Below are positions 1 through 9,283 of a stretch of 53,138 nucleotides of DNA, in pieces. The notes below the pieces were generated by a model that ran no database searches, was not told the origin of the DNA, and saw only the letters and a program-made list of their open reading frames with translations. Positions within the stretch are counted from its first letter, which is position 1; each line of letters begins with the position of its first letter. The stretch is from Chara braunii. Its lineage: Eukaryota; Streptophyta; Charophyceae; Charales; Characeae. The stretch covers positions 330,656 through 383,793 of the forward strand of contig BFEA01000091.1 of assembly GCA_003427395.1 (NCBI GenBank), read 5' to 3'. The position numbers and the translations under genes are program-made.

Positions 1-75
1 TTTCCCACCTTTGCACATTCTTGTACGCTCTTTTCAGCGCACCTGCACATTACGTCTAAGTAAGACCCTCACGAC
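1..75 (-). repeat. Fragment of the Josephin-RING repeat, 3' end and flank
   Basis: This stretch matches the sequence around the stop codon and 3' flank of the minus-strand 609-codon ORF near 12,563-12,655 and its second copy near 20,405-20,497. Relative to both, about 19 bases are missing after 'cacctgcacat'. It runs directly into a sequencing adapter, so the join to what follows may not be genomic. Confidence 0.75.
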
Positions 76-113
76 CTGTCTCTTATACACATCTAGATGT
101 GTATAAGAGACAG
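76..113. other. Nextera mate-pair junction adapter (artefact)
   Basis: The Tn5 mosaic end CTGTCTCTTATACACATCT is followed directly by its reverse complement, which gives the 38-base palindromic junction adapter of Nextera mate-pair libraries. This is library sequence retained in the assembly and not genomic DNA. A CT/AC microsatellite begins right after it. Confidence 0.97.
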
Positions 114-154
<41 letters not shown>

Positions 155-160
155 TCGCTA
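114..160. repeat. CT/AC dinucleotide microsatellite
   Basis: A short (CT) run is followed by about 15 units of AC and then AT-rich sequence. Short frames through it on both strands are low-complexity and are not genes. Confidence 0.9.
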
Positions 161-186
161 TACAGTAGTATACACTCAGAAAAAGC

Positions 187-245
187 ATGACTGTGCCAGA
201 CTGTTCCGTCCCGACTTTCACCGACTCATCAGGAGGTTGAACCCC
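187..245 (-). ncRNA. Degenerate hammerhead-like motif
   Basis: On the minus strand CTGATGA (227-233) is followed by a putative stem II with only three clear pairs (GTC/GAC) and then GGAAC instead of the canonical GAAAC. The sequence is collinear with the better hammerhead candidate at 8,702-8,760, including the upstream GGGTTCA and the downstream CACAG. The damaged core suggests an inactive relative. Confidence 0.4.
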
Positions 246-884
246 GCCAGTCTGCCCAGGATGCATTTGACTGGTGGATAAGGACTCACCACATCGCCCA
301 GAGTTAGCGATATCCCTGAGAAATGTGGTCGACCTCACTCACACCAACCCTGCAATCCTAGCAGCCTGTCGTGTGTGTAGGATTTATCCAGCCGTGGTAA
401 ACGAGCAAGATTAAACCACCAGTACCTTTCTCAGCTATTGATGCCGAGCCTAAAAATGCCCTGCGCGCCAATTTTTGCCGAGCCTGAAAGCAACCGTTAC
501 CAGAACATGGGAAAAAGAGGGCAGTACAGCTATTGCCCGGCCCTCTGTGAAACCCGTCTGCTGGCCAGCAGACGAAATACAAAGGAGGCCGTTTCCACTC
601 ACAAAAAAGTAAAGAACTGGGGAAGAAAAAAAAAAAAAACAATGAAAGACCCTGAATTGTTCCCCGCCTCTCACGGGGAGTCACGGGTAAAACAGCTGAC
701 ATTCTTCTTCCTGGAAATAAAAAAAAATAGAAAAATAAAGTACGAAACTAATAGAAAACTACTCAGGGCTCCTCAACTCGTGTACCACCCCAGGCCAGAA
801 GTGCAGTCAGATACATTCTGAGAGGCACAGGTAAAACAGCCGAGATTCTTCTTTATACCAAACAAAAAAAGAAACAAAGTAAAA
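246..884. other. Non-coding, A-rich; partial TTAAACC element
   Basis: No convincing gene is visible. TTAAACCACCAGTAC starts at 412 and matches the terminal repeat of the MITE family seen at 1,093 and 37,198, but I found no partner end. A 45-bp segment at 777-826 (GTGTACCACCCCAGGCCAG...) recurs at 1,257-1,306. Homopolymer A tracts occur near 627 and 720. Confidence 0.6.
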
Positions 885-1085
885 AGGGGCACTGGACCCG
901 GTTTCCAGTAAGGCTAGAATAGTCCAAGTAGAGGGGACACTGGACCGGGTTTCCAGTTAGGCTGAACAGTTCAAGTTTGTGGCAGAAGGGGATGACGAGT
1001 AAACAGGCCTCCGGCCAAGCGAAACCGGGTAATACTCCCAGGATAACTCTGGGTCAAATTTTGAGGTTGCCGGCCTCAACTTCTT
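885..1085 (+). repeat. LINE-tail stem-loop module, two hairpins
   Basis: Two copies of a 19-nt hairpin, ACTGGACCCGGTTTCCAGT-like, sit at 891-909 and 939-957. Further on, TGAGG...CCTCA near 1,061-1,076 can form a second stem. The block is collinear with 6,146-6,245, which lies downstream of a LINE ORF remnant. I therefore read it as the 3' tail of a LINE or a SINE that shares that tail. Confidence 0.55.
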
Positions 1086-1092
1086 TTGCTTC

Positions 1093-1250
1093 TTAAACCA
1101 CCAGTACTTGGCCCAGCTATTGGCCGCGGAAAAAAATAGAGTGGAAACGCTTCTAGTCAGATGAATTTGGGCGCTTCGCTGCTTCTGTAGTGGCCCGTAC
1201 GTTTCCTAAAGCCGCGGCTTGTTTACGGGCACGACTTTAGGAAGGGAAAA
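1093..1250. mobile_element. TTAAACC-type MITE, one end lost
   Basis: It begins TTAAACCACCAGTACTTGGC and continues through GCGG, a T/A-rich segment and CTTTAGGAAG. It is collinear in inverse orientation with the 158-bp element at 31,618-31,775, but the last 15-20 bases, which should give the matching inverted terminus, are replaced by GGGAAAAAAA. Confidence 0.55.
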
Positions 1251-1311
1251 AAATCAACTCGTGTACCACCCAGGCCAGACGTGCGGTCAGATACATTCTG
1301 GAAAGAGCTGT

Positions 1312-1490
1312 GTGAGAATGCCCTGAAAAGAACGGGGCTGACAAACAATCTATTGCTACGAGATTCTTCTTCCTTGAAAAACAAAAAGAAAAAGAAGGCC
1401 GTGAGAATGCCCTGAAAAGAACAGGGCTGACAAGCAATCTATTGCTACGAGATTCTTCTTCCTTGAAAAACACAAAAAAAAAGAAGGCCT
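1312..1490. repeat. 89-bp tandem duplication
   Basis: GTGAGAATGCCCTGAAAAG... starts at 1,312 and again at 1,401, with near-identical units ending in a purine tract and GAAGGCC. No coding meaning is apparent. Confidence 0.85.
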
Positions 1491-1532
1491 AGACCGTTTT
1501 TTTAGAAAACCAAATAAGTTGAAATAACAGCA

Positions 1533-2470
1533 ATGATGGCCAAGCGGCCTCTCAAGGCGGCTCTCCACAGCGAACCCCCTTCATGGATAGCACTAGCTGA
1601 AGACATCTTGGGCAAGGAGTGCAACCTGTCCAGGCCGTCAGACATCCGGCTCTGCTCCTTGCTTTCCTCCTATAGTAGACGCCGACCAAAATCGGAGGTG
1701 TGGCAAAATATCTTGACATCATGGGACAAGGTGAGACCAACCATCTTCACCAAACCGGTATCGAGAACAGAAGTTCTAATGCAGCCAATTTTCGAGAACC
1801 CAAGGATCACTGGACCAGACAACCTCCCCTTTGGAGCTTCAGCAAATAGACGTGACTTTGGCAGACGGCGGATCGAGAGAGGAGTTGTACGAGTAGAAGA
1901 AATATGGTATGAAGGTGAGAATCGGTGGAAGACAGAACAGGAACTCAGACAATCCCTTGGACAACTGTGGCACGTGGAACAGTATAGGCGGTCGACCACA
2001 GAAGAAATCCCACAAGACTGGTGGGAACTGATTAGCAAGTTGAACGCGAAATCAGACCCACCAGGCCTATGGTACAAGCCATGTAATGGGATCACCACCA
2101 ACTCTATATGGAAAGTGATCTCAGTAAACGCAACCGACTGCAAACAGATTCAAGAATGGCAACTGACAACGGACCAGAGCAGCCACATGACTGTCCCAAC
2201 TTTGAAAGAGGAGTTCGACTGGCCATCCACATGGACAGCGAAAGAAGTCAGAGTATGGGAAACTACCAAAAAAAGGTAAACTCACAATACAAGTGCACGC
2301 TGGAGCCACACCACTCAGACAACTGAGAGTCGATCCCAGTATGTTCAAATGGTGCTCCCCGGCAGGGAAGGAGGTAGAACTGCACCGGTACACATCCAAA
2401 TTAGGTGTCACATTGCTCCAGGCTCGAAGGCGGAACGACCCAACCCTGCTGGCGGCGAAACGGATCAATA
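1533..2470 (+). pseudogene. LINE ORF2 fragment, region after reverse transcriptase
   Basis: A 248-codon open frame (1,533-2,279) is followed by a shifted frame to about 2,470. It resembles the post-RT segment of the LINE at 28.4-29.0 kb. Both share 'R/Q-P-I/L-F-x-N-x-x-I-T', a segment with paired basic residues, and a 'V-x-x-I-W-x-E-G' motif (here VEEIWYEGENRW near residues 120-131). Neither the RT core nor the endonuclease is present, so this is an internal piece, cut off by a T-rich tract at about 2,493. In this family the region links the RT to the C-terminal zinc-binding segment. The frameshift at about 2,280 argues that it is dead. The zinc-binding remnant at 5.3-5.8 kb, same strand, may be the other half of the same insertion. 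Confidence 0.6.
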
Positions 2471-4114
2471 CAGCAACAGGACTTCAAAACTTCTTTTTTT
2501 TTTCTTTCTTTCTTTTTTTTAAACGGGCCCAGTGCCCAAGGCTGGTATTATCAATGAGAAAATTGAGGCTGGGGTCCTCACAGTCTACCCGGAAGAACCG
2601 AACAGAACCTGCTGAGAACCGGGCTCAGCGTCCCTCATGTGATGAAGACGATTATAATGATGATGATTGTAGTGATGGTGATGATTGTGAAACAGAGGAT
2701 TAATCTATCAAAAGATCACAGAGGTACTATAACAGCAATCCTGATTTTTCCAACCCTAAGCAACTCCTCTCCAGCTATGAGACACAACCTCCAAAAGACA
2801 ATAACATCCCAGCAAGCATCAACCATAATTATCATGTGCTCGCCACCTAGACTATTGCCCTACCAACCCCCACACATCCCTGCAAACCCCCTCTAGTCTT
2901 CTTCTTCTCATGACAAGCCGACCTCCTCCACCACATAGCTCGCAAGATGAAGAACAGTAGTCAGATGGCTTGCATGGTCCCACGATGAGTAGTAGGTTGT
3001 TCTGGCGGCTCCCCCCCGTACACCACTGGATTACCTTCCACCCTCGACAATCCCCAGATCTCTCTACAAGGCCTAGTGCTCCTACTACCTGCAGGTTACA
3101 GGGCAACGCCCCAGCATTGGCCAGCGTCGTTCTGGCGTCGGCATACCAGGAGCGCAGAACCAGACAACTCTGCTAACGACAGCCTGGGTTTTACCATCTC
3201 TTGGAATACTGTACCTCATAACAGGAAACCAGAAGTCACCAGTGGTGAAAGGACAGGAAGCTTGATAAAGCATTCCGATGATAAGAAAAGGAAAAATCTC
3301 CCCCCTCCCTTCCTTCCTCCATTTCCTCAATTCCCCTGTCCCATGATTGCCTCCGTTGAAGAAAAAAGACTAATTGGTCCTTCCTCTTCTGCTCCAACTA
3401 GGTACAGTCCCACCTCATTTCCCCAGTGGCATACAGTTCCCACCCAAAGTATACCACTATCTATCCCTTACCCTAATCTGCCCCCGCTGGGATTTAATGT
3501 CCAGCCTCAGAATAGAATATTCATCACAATCTGCCCATGCCCCCTGCAGGGTTTCACCACCCTCCTAATGAAACCCCTGCAGAGCTGGGCTCTCGCCGTC
3601 TCATACCACGTTATCCCACAGGAGAGATTCAGGATGATAGTAGTTTTAGAATTATAGAAAAAGACAACATATTCTTCAGAAATATCACATGAAAATACGA
3701 ATGTAGAAAAGGAGCATTCATGTCACTCAGAGATGAAAAAAGAAATAGTCAAATAGTAATTTATAACTAGGTTCTTGATAGAAGGACTTGAGAGTAGATA
3801 TGCATAAAATTTTAAAACAGTTGTATTAATTAGGGATTTTCGGTATTAAAAAATACGGTTTAGATCCAAAGCTAAGACGTTTGAGAATATAATAAGATGT
3901 TTAATTAGGATGTTGATTATAGATGATAGTATTAAGAATGATGATTGTGATGATGACTATGGATAGATTTTTAGATTCTTAGATGACTAATTAGTTGGTT
4001 GTAGAAATTCTATGTTGATATAGAAAAGGAGACTTCCCCCACCATACCATGAAAACTTATGATGATGCTAATGCTGGGTAGAATCAGTAAAAGACATACG
4101 TGAAATCCCCCTCC

Positions 4115-4150
<36 letters not shown>

Positions 4151-5280
4151 TACCTCTCTATCTCCCCTACCTCTCCATCATTGTCCTCCACCCTTATCCT
4201 CTCCCTCTCCCTCTCCCTCCCTCATCCTCATCGCCCTGTCATCCCGCGCACAACCCAACCAGCCCTTGCGCAGCCCTGTAACACACCAGCAGCAGCGAGA
4301 CAAATGAGCTCGCAGTGTCCCACGACGAGTGACGGCCGGTAGGCGAGGACAAAAAACAGGAAGGTAAAAGTAGAAGAGAAGGAAGGAGAATAGATGAGAG
4401 TTAAGAGAATAGAATAGGAATAGAGAAAGAGATTTCCTCCCCAAAACATCCCTACTTACCCATTTCACGACACAACTGAAGAAAACGAAACTGATGATGA
4501 TGATGAACCCATATCTCAACATCACTTAAAACACGATGATGATAATGATGATGGATGATGATTGTGCTGTTGCTGATGATGATCTCTTGTGATTGACGCT
4601 CAGCTAAAGCAGAACGGGCGACGATCAGCCAACGACCTGAAGACGAGTTGAAGTTTACCCTCTTGTGACGAACACTTAGCTGCTCTTGGGCTCCAACTTC
4701 GAAGACCTCCCACTCATTATCCCCCAACAATCCTCCCCCCACCACGCGGGACACACTGAGCTCTTCTCCTTCTCGCGATGAACCGACCATCCTCCACCAA
4801 GATTCACAAGATGAAGAGTACTAGTGATTACTCCTGAAGTACCACTCAATACCAAGCAATACTCCCTTCCTTTCGGCATGCTAGCCTGCAGCATCACTCA
4901 CATGAAGCGCGAAGCAGAGAGATGGCACTGACGTGCTTTCAAAAGTCAGAGGACATTAAGTGACGAGGTTGAAGTCGTTGATCACCATCCCATATTCCAC
5001 TCCATGCTCGTAGTAGAATTCGGCCACTCACACTCCCTGGTGCTCACCTTCCTGCACGAGCGCGCGCGCTCTGAAGCGTGCATTAACACGCTTCACACAC
5101 GCACCAGCACCCTTGCGCGAGCACCCTCGCGTGCGAGCACCATCACGCGCGAACACTCGTGACAGTTGCGCAGATGGGCGGCACACGTGCGCCAGACTCA
5201 GTGCTAGCAGGCGTTCCATCGTGGCGGGCCCAGCATAAGTAGGATTCTGCAAACATCGGATGAGAAAAAACAGGGTGCAG
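2471..5280. other. Low-complexity interval; no supported gene
   Basis: It holds a T/C tract (2,493-2,520), a GCCCAGTGCCCAAGG segment at 2,526 that recurs at 35,346, a GAT-rich microsatellite (2,638-2,700), an AT-rich stretch with many GATGAT motifs (3,660-4,080), a run of 33 C (4,116-4,148), a CTCTCC tract, and a CG-rich patch with GAGCACC repeats (5,040-5,170). A proline-rich 193-codon frame at 3,076-3,657 has no recognisable domain; I would not call it a gene. Confidence 0.6.
4116..4148. repeat. C(33) homopolymer
   Basis: This is an uninterrupted run of 33 C, followed by CTCTACCTCTC-type pyrimidine tract. The other strand could form G-quadruplexes. Such runs are also places where short-read assemblies are unreliable. 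Confidence 0.9.
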
Positions 5281-5282
5281 AC

Positions 5283-5830
5283 ATTGTGGAGCCAGCTCAC
5301 CCTGTCACCCTCCCAAAAAGAAGCAAGCCTCCTGTGGCTACAAGCACTCCAGGTGATACCGTCAGCAATCTGGGTACAGAGCAAACATATAGACGTAAGT
5401 TCCAAATGTGCCAGGTGCAACTAGCCATGGGAAACAACCTACCATATATGGATCGACTGCCCGCAATCGAGTAGTATGTGGGGCTGGTGGCAACACCACT
5501 GGAAGCAGCTCGCGGGCGCTACACTAACCTGGACGATGCAATGGATAGCTTTCGGACTCCTCCCGGTGGACCTCTGCCCAAAGGCGGGCACAGGATACAT
5601 TGCCCAATCTATAAGAGGCATCATCCCTTGGGAAATTTGGCTTGCAAGGAATCACATGTTATTCAACAGCCAAACTAGCTTGCTACCTGAACTATAAGCT
5701 AAAATCAGAATGACCATCACATGAGCCATCAGGGCGGATTGGCACCATAAGGTTCTGAGAAACCTGGACAAAGCCGCTGGTCTGGGTTGGTTCAAAGAAA
5801 CGTGGGGAATCTTGAGCCCGCTAGTCTTGA
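5283..5830 (+). pseudogene. LINE ORF2 C-terminus, RT zinc-binding (zf-RVT) remnant
   Basis: Reading from about 5,397, the frame gives S-S-K-C-A-R-C-N, a stop (TAG), then P-W-E-T-T-Y-H-I-W-I-D-C-P, a tryptophan-rich MWGWWQHHW, and later IIPWEIWLARNHMLF. The CxxC...HxxxxC pattern followed by W-rich and 'IWLARN' motifs is the signature of the zinc-binding segment at the end of plant L1-type ORF2. The in-frame stop, plus two more after 5,695, marks it as dead. Downstream, a LINE-tail hairpin lies at 6,151-6,169, as expected for the 3' end of this element. Confidence 0.75.
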
Positions 5831-6145
5831 TAGACTCAGTAGAGAGAACCTTAAACTCTCACCTTGGCTCTGGTCTGCAGTTGCAGAAGGCCAAGGATGG
5901 TAGAATAATGTTGAAGGAATCGGTCTAGTGGACAGCGTTAGGCTATACTCGCAAATATTTGGTCCTTTGTTAGCCCTGGTGGAAGTACTATCAAAAGAGT
6001 GAATGGCAAGCACGCCAATATGCCATGTGGGAATACAGTTGTAGGATTGGGATGCTGGGCCCGGTTTCAAGCACACTTAGTATCTACCTGGCTATCATTG
6101 GAGTAGTGGCTTTTAGTCGGTTTGGAAAAGCCCAGAGATAAGTAA

Positions 6146-6250
6146 GGGACACTGGACCCGGTTTCCAGTTTTGCTTTGTACCTATTCTGGGTAATGGCCC
6201 CAGAATTCCGGGTTGAATTGTGAGGTCCCCGGCCTCAGTCCATTGATATT
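6146..6250 (+). repeat. LINE 3'-tail stem-loop
   Basis: GGGACACTGGACCCGGTTTC opens a 6-bp-stem hairpin at 6,151-6,169. Downstream GAGGTCCCCGGCCTC can form another stem. The block matches 885-1,085 and follows the zf-RVT remnant, consistent with a LINE 3' untranslated region. Confidence 0.6.
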
Positions 6251-7045
6251 TCAAAATAAATTGATACCTTTTCAAAACAAAAAAAAAGGCAAGAAGGTCT
6301 TCCCAGCTCTGAAGTACTTGCGGTGTATCTTCCCATGTTCTATCAGAAGATTCATTCGCATTCTGCACATTTTGTGAGTAGTGGAGCGAGCCACTAAATG
6401 CATCTCAACAGTTCTCGTGTCAAAGGTAAGTACAATTTTCTTTTCCTTTTCTTTTCTTAGTCAGGACTGCCAATAAGGCAGGGTAGTCCCTTCTCTTTTT
6501 CCTGCGCCCCTTTACCTACTCTCAAAGGGGCGTACATGGACAAAGACAAGCACAAAAACAACAATGAATAGAAGAAGGGTCTCATTCGACAGCACTACAA
6601 AACCCTTACTTCGTAAGGGCGCCCTTACGGCGAAAAATGGATTAATTTTCCCTTACCCCGTTTTTCGTTCCTCAACCACTTATGAAATCCCTACACTTAG
6701 GCGCACTTACCTTTCAGGTGCCTCCGATTCCGTTGTATGCATTTTTTTTTGGGTTTTGAATGTCCGACCCGTAGTTGTGCCAGATATAATCGTGTCCGCG
6801 ACCTTTGGGCCCATGGGACACGAAAATCCGAATTGCGGAGAAGCGAGGCGGGCCTCCCAAATGGGAGCGTGACGTTGTCCACCCACATCGAAACACGTTT
6901 GCACGGTCCACCCAATTCGAATTCAAATTCTGCGTCGGCAGTGCGCTCTGTATGGACTGGTTCGTCGAGTCCTCACCTGTGCGTTTGTGGACACCGCACG
7001 CCGCAATTTTCTACCGTTGCGGCCACCGCAAGTGACTTCGCGTGA
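6251..7045. other. Flank of the Harbinger copy; possible element end
   Basis: T/C tracts are followed at about 6,603 by CCTTACttcGTAAGG and GTAAGGGCGCCCTTACGG. TAAGGGCGCCC also appears at 44,704 and 49,097, where similar sequence follows. It resembles PIF/Harbinger termini (TAA target plus a GGGC start) and could be the left end of the element carrying the transposase. No matching right end was found after 8,363. Confidence 0.4.
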
Positions 7046-8363
7046 GTGGCGTGTGACGTGTTGATCTTGCAGCGGTGTTCAGCTATGGTTGGTGGAAAAA
7101 GTGTGGAGGCAGCAGTGAGGAGACTGTTAGTCCGTGAGAAGCCCATGGTCGTCAGTGTCGTCCTTGTCGTTTGTCGGCACATGGAGATGGTGAATGGACT
7201 ACGGCAGGGGGGTGGGAGGGGAAAGGGGAGGAGAAAGGACGTCATAGCCCGGGCATTGGCAGACATCATCACCTCGTCTGGTGTGTCGGACGCTCCTTTC
7301 CTGTTGTCCAACGCTATTACCGCGAGTGTTCTGCCGAGGGACACTCCTCGCCGGTGGATGAAAAGGCGGACCGGTGGGCCATGGCGGGACTTCGACATTG
7401 CGAACGACGCCACCGACGACTATTTCCAAGACAAACTGTAAATATCACGAACCATCTTCAGCAACATCGTAGCAGCGTGCGGTCCGTTTATCGAGCGTAG
7501 ACTAACACATTACTGAGAGCCTTTGCAGCCGGACCTAATTCTCGCCTTCACTTTGTTCTGGTGGGCTACGGGCGAGACATTCGAGAGGGCGTCTTCGAGC
7601 TTCGGCATCGGGATTGAACTCTGCCACGGACGTTACTAACGCAATATTGGCTGCATATCCTGATAAGATTGCCATGCCTTCTGGAAGTCGCCTGCTGCAG
7701 GTGACCCAAGCTTTCGGAGCGAAGGGCTTCCCTAATTGCTTTGGCGCTATCGATTGCACGCACGTGTATGTTGACAAGCCCACCAATGCACCGTCCGAGA
7801 ACTACTACGACCGAAAACAACTGTTCTCAGTCATCGCCTAGGTTGTCGTGGACATGGACATGAGGATTCTTGATGTGTTCATGGGGTACCCGGGTAGCGT
7901 CCAAAACCAACGGGTGTTGAGAAACTCTTCTCTGTTTCGGTACGCGGAGGCGGGCGAGCTATTCAATGTGGAACCGGTGCAGCTTTCGGGAGGGGTGTCC
8001 ACTATAGGGTATTTGCTCGGGGATAACAACTATTCTCCGAGGACGTGGATGGTCGTCCTGTACGGAGGGTGCGAGCAGACGGGGGATGTCAACTTGTTTG
8101 ACACACAGCAAAAGACGACAAGAGGAGTTGTGGAGAGGGCTTTTGGCCGATTGAAGGGGATGTGGAGGTTGTTCCTTCGTCCCCACAAGACGAACATGGA
8201 CAACCTCCCTCAACAATTCACAGTTGTATGTGTCATCCACAACCTTTTGCTCAAGGTCGACATACTGTTTGATGACGCGGTCCTGCTCGAACCAGAATCT
8301 CGTTCGTGTCGATCTGAGGTTGCAAGATCTTCCACTCCCTATGTCACAATCGAGAGTAACTGA
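7046..8363 (+). pseudogene. PIF/Harbinger DDE transposase, broken
   Basis: The N-terminal part ends in RRWMKRRTGGPWRDF and DDYFQDKL, followed by stops at 7,439 (TAA) and 7,514 (TGA) in a frame that otherwise continues (F-W-W-A-T-G-E-T-F-E). A frameshift lies near 7,600. The catalytic domain follows: GAIDCTHVYVDKP, first Asp codon 7,752-7,754; a stop at 7,839-7,841 (TAG, probably from CAG); DVFMGYPGS and RVLRNSSLF; YLLGDNNY, second Asp 8,022-8,024; and GVVERAFGRLKGMWR, Glu 8,133-8,135. The three acidic residues, which in this family cut and join DNA at TWA targets, are all kept. The stops and frameshift make it a pseudogene. Harbinger elements usually also encode a Myb/SANT partner; none lies next to it, but a Myb/SANT-like remnant is at 24.2-24.4 kb. 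Confidence 0.9.
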
Positions 8364-8700
8364 CGCTGCCCTGGCCTTGCGTGATGGTCTTCGTATGCGA
8401 ATGCAACCTTGAACATCCAGATGCGTCGTCGTCATCTGGACGACTACTTGTGATGAAACCGACTGCTCATACGTCTTCTAGTCTGTTTTGCTACCGTAGG
8501 TATTAGCGACCGCCAGTCAATCCTTCTCCGGATGGAGAAGCAATCAATGCTGGTTGTTGAGTGTAAGGTTATGAGTGCTGGTGTTGATCGTTGTGCACCG
8601 ATGTGCGACTGTGTTTCCTTCAGGGGTTTATATATATATATATCGTCAAATAGAACTGCCCGGTAAACCGTAGGCAGAGAGGGAGAAGAGGACAACAAAC
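8364..8700. other. Non-coding, with TA microsatellite
   Basis: No gene is seen. A (TA) run lies at about 8,628-8,643. GAACTGCCCGGTAAACCGTA (from 8,652) recurs with one change at about 11,774, on the far side of the 3-kb insertion that begins at 8,774. Confidence 0.6.
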
Positions 8701-8701
8701 G

Positions 8702-8760
8702 AGGGGCTGTGACAAACTGTTTCGTCGGAGTTTCATCGACTCATCAGGAGGCTGAACCCT
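8702..8760 (-). ncRNA. Hammerhead ribozyme candidate
   Basis: Minus strand, in order: conserved CTGATGA (8,741-8,747); stem II GTCG/CGAC (8,737-8,740 with 8,724-8,727) closed by a 9-nt loop; conserved GAA (8,721-8,723); stem III of three pairs, ACA/TGT, with a GTT loop (8,712-8,720); then C (8,711), the expected cleavage position after a GUC-type triplet. Stem I is weaker: GGGTT upstream can pair with AGCCC downstream, but the pair next to the core is not Watson-Crick. Hammerheads of this compact type occur in retrozymes and Penelope-like retroelements. Self-cleavage is unproven. Confidence 0.6.
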
Positions 8761-8773
8761 ATATATATATATA

Positions 8774-9283
8774 CAGGGTTGTCAGGCCGAACGTACGGAG
8801 GCAAGCTGACCCCCGAACGTTCGGGCATTCGGGCGTTCGGGTCCCCGTACGGGGCTCAAACCTGAAGGGGTTCGGACCTAAATATTTTGGCACCTAAATA
8901 TGTGTATCTTACATAATAGAGAATCTACAAATAAAGTTTGAAAAAATAATAATATTTTTCATGCCCCGAAATAAAGGAAAAACAGAAAGTGAAAAGAGAG
9001 AAAAAACAAATTAGTGAGTGGGCAAGCAAGTTTTGACATCACCATCTTTGCCGATTTTTCTTTTTTGTTTGGCAGAACGGAATGACTTCAAAATTAAGAG
9101 GGAGATACCTTACATCACAAAGAACTCACAAAAAAAAAATCAGAAAAAAAATAAAATATTTACGTTCCAAAATATTTTTTTCGGGGTACGAACCCCTTCA
9201 GGTTCGGGCCCCGTACGGGGACCCGAACGCCCGAACGTTCGGGGGTCAGCTTAGGGGCCTCCGTACGTTCGACCTGGCAACCC
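8774..9283. mobile_element. Fold-back TIR element with CGAACG-rich ends
   Basis: It starts CAGGGTTGTCAGGCCGAACG and ends CGACCTGGCAACCCT. The inverted ends extend roughly 110 bp, with repeated CGAACGTTCGGG motifs. The AT-rich interior has no ORF. It forms the left arm of a larger palindrome centred at about 9,282. Subterminal motif clusters of this kind are typical of hAT-like non-autonomous elements, but I see no clean target duplication. Confidence 0.6.

Noticed and set aside
3076-3657. 193-codon proline-rich plus-strand frame
   Set aside because: All three frames here are partly open and Pro-rich, with no domain and no continuity with a recognisable gene.
6697-6926. Three overlapping minus-strand frames of 65-72 codons
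   Set aside because: They are all short and in different frames of the same stretch, with no domain; composition matches non-coding flank.
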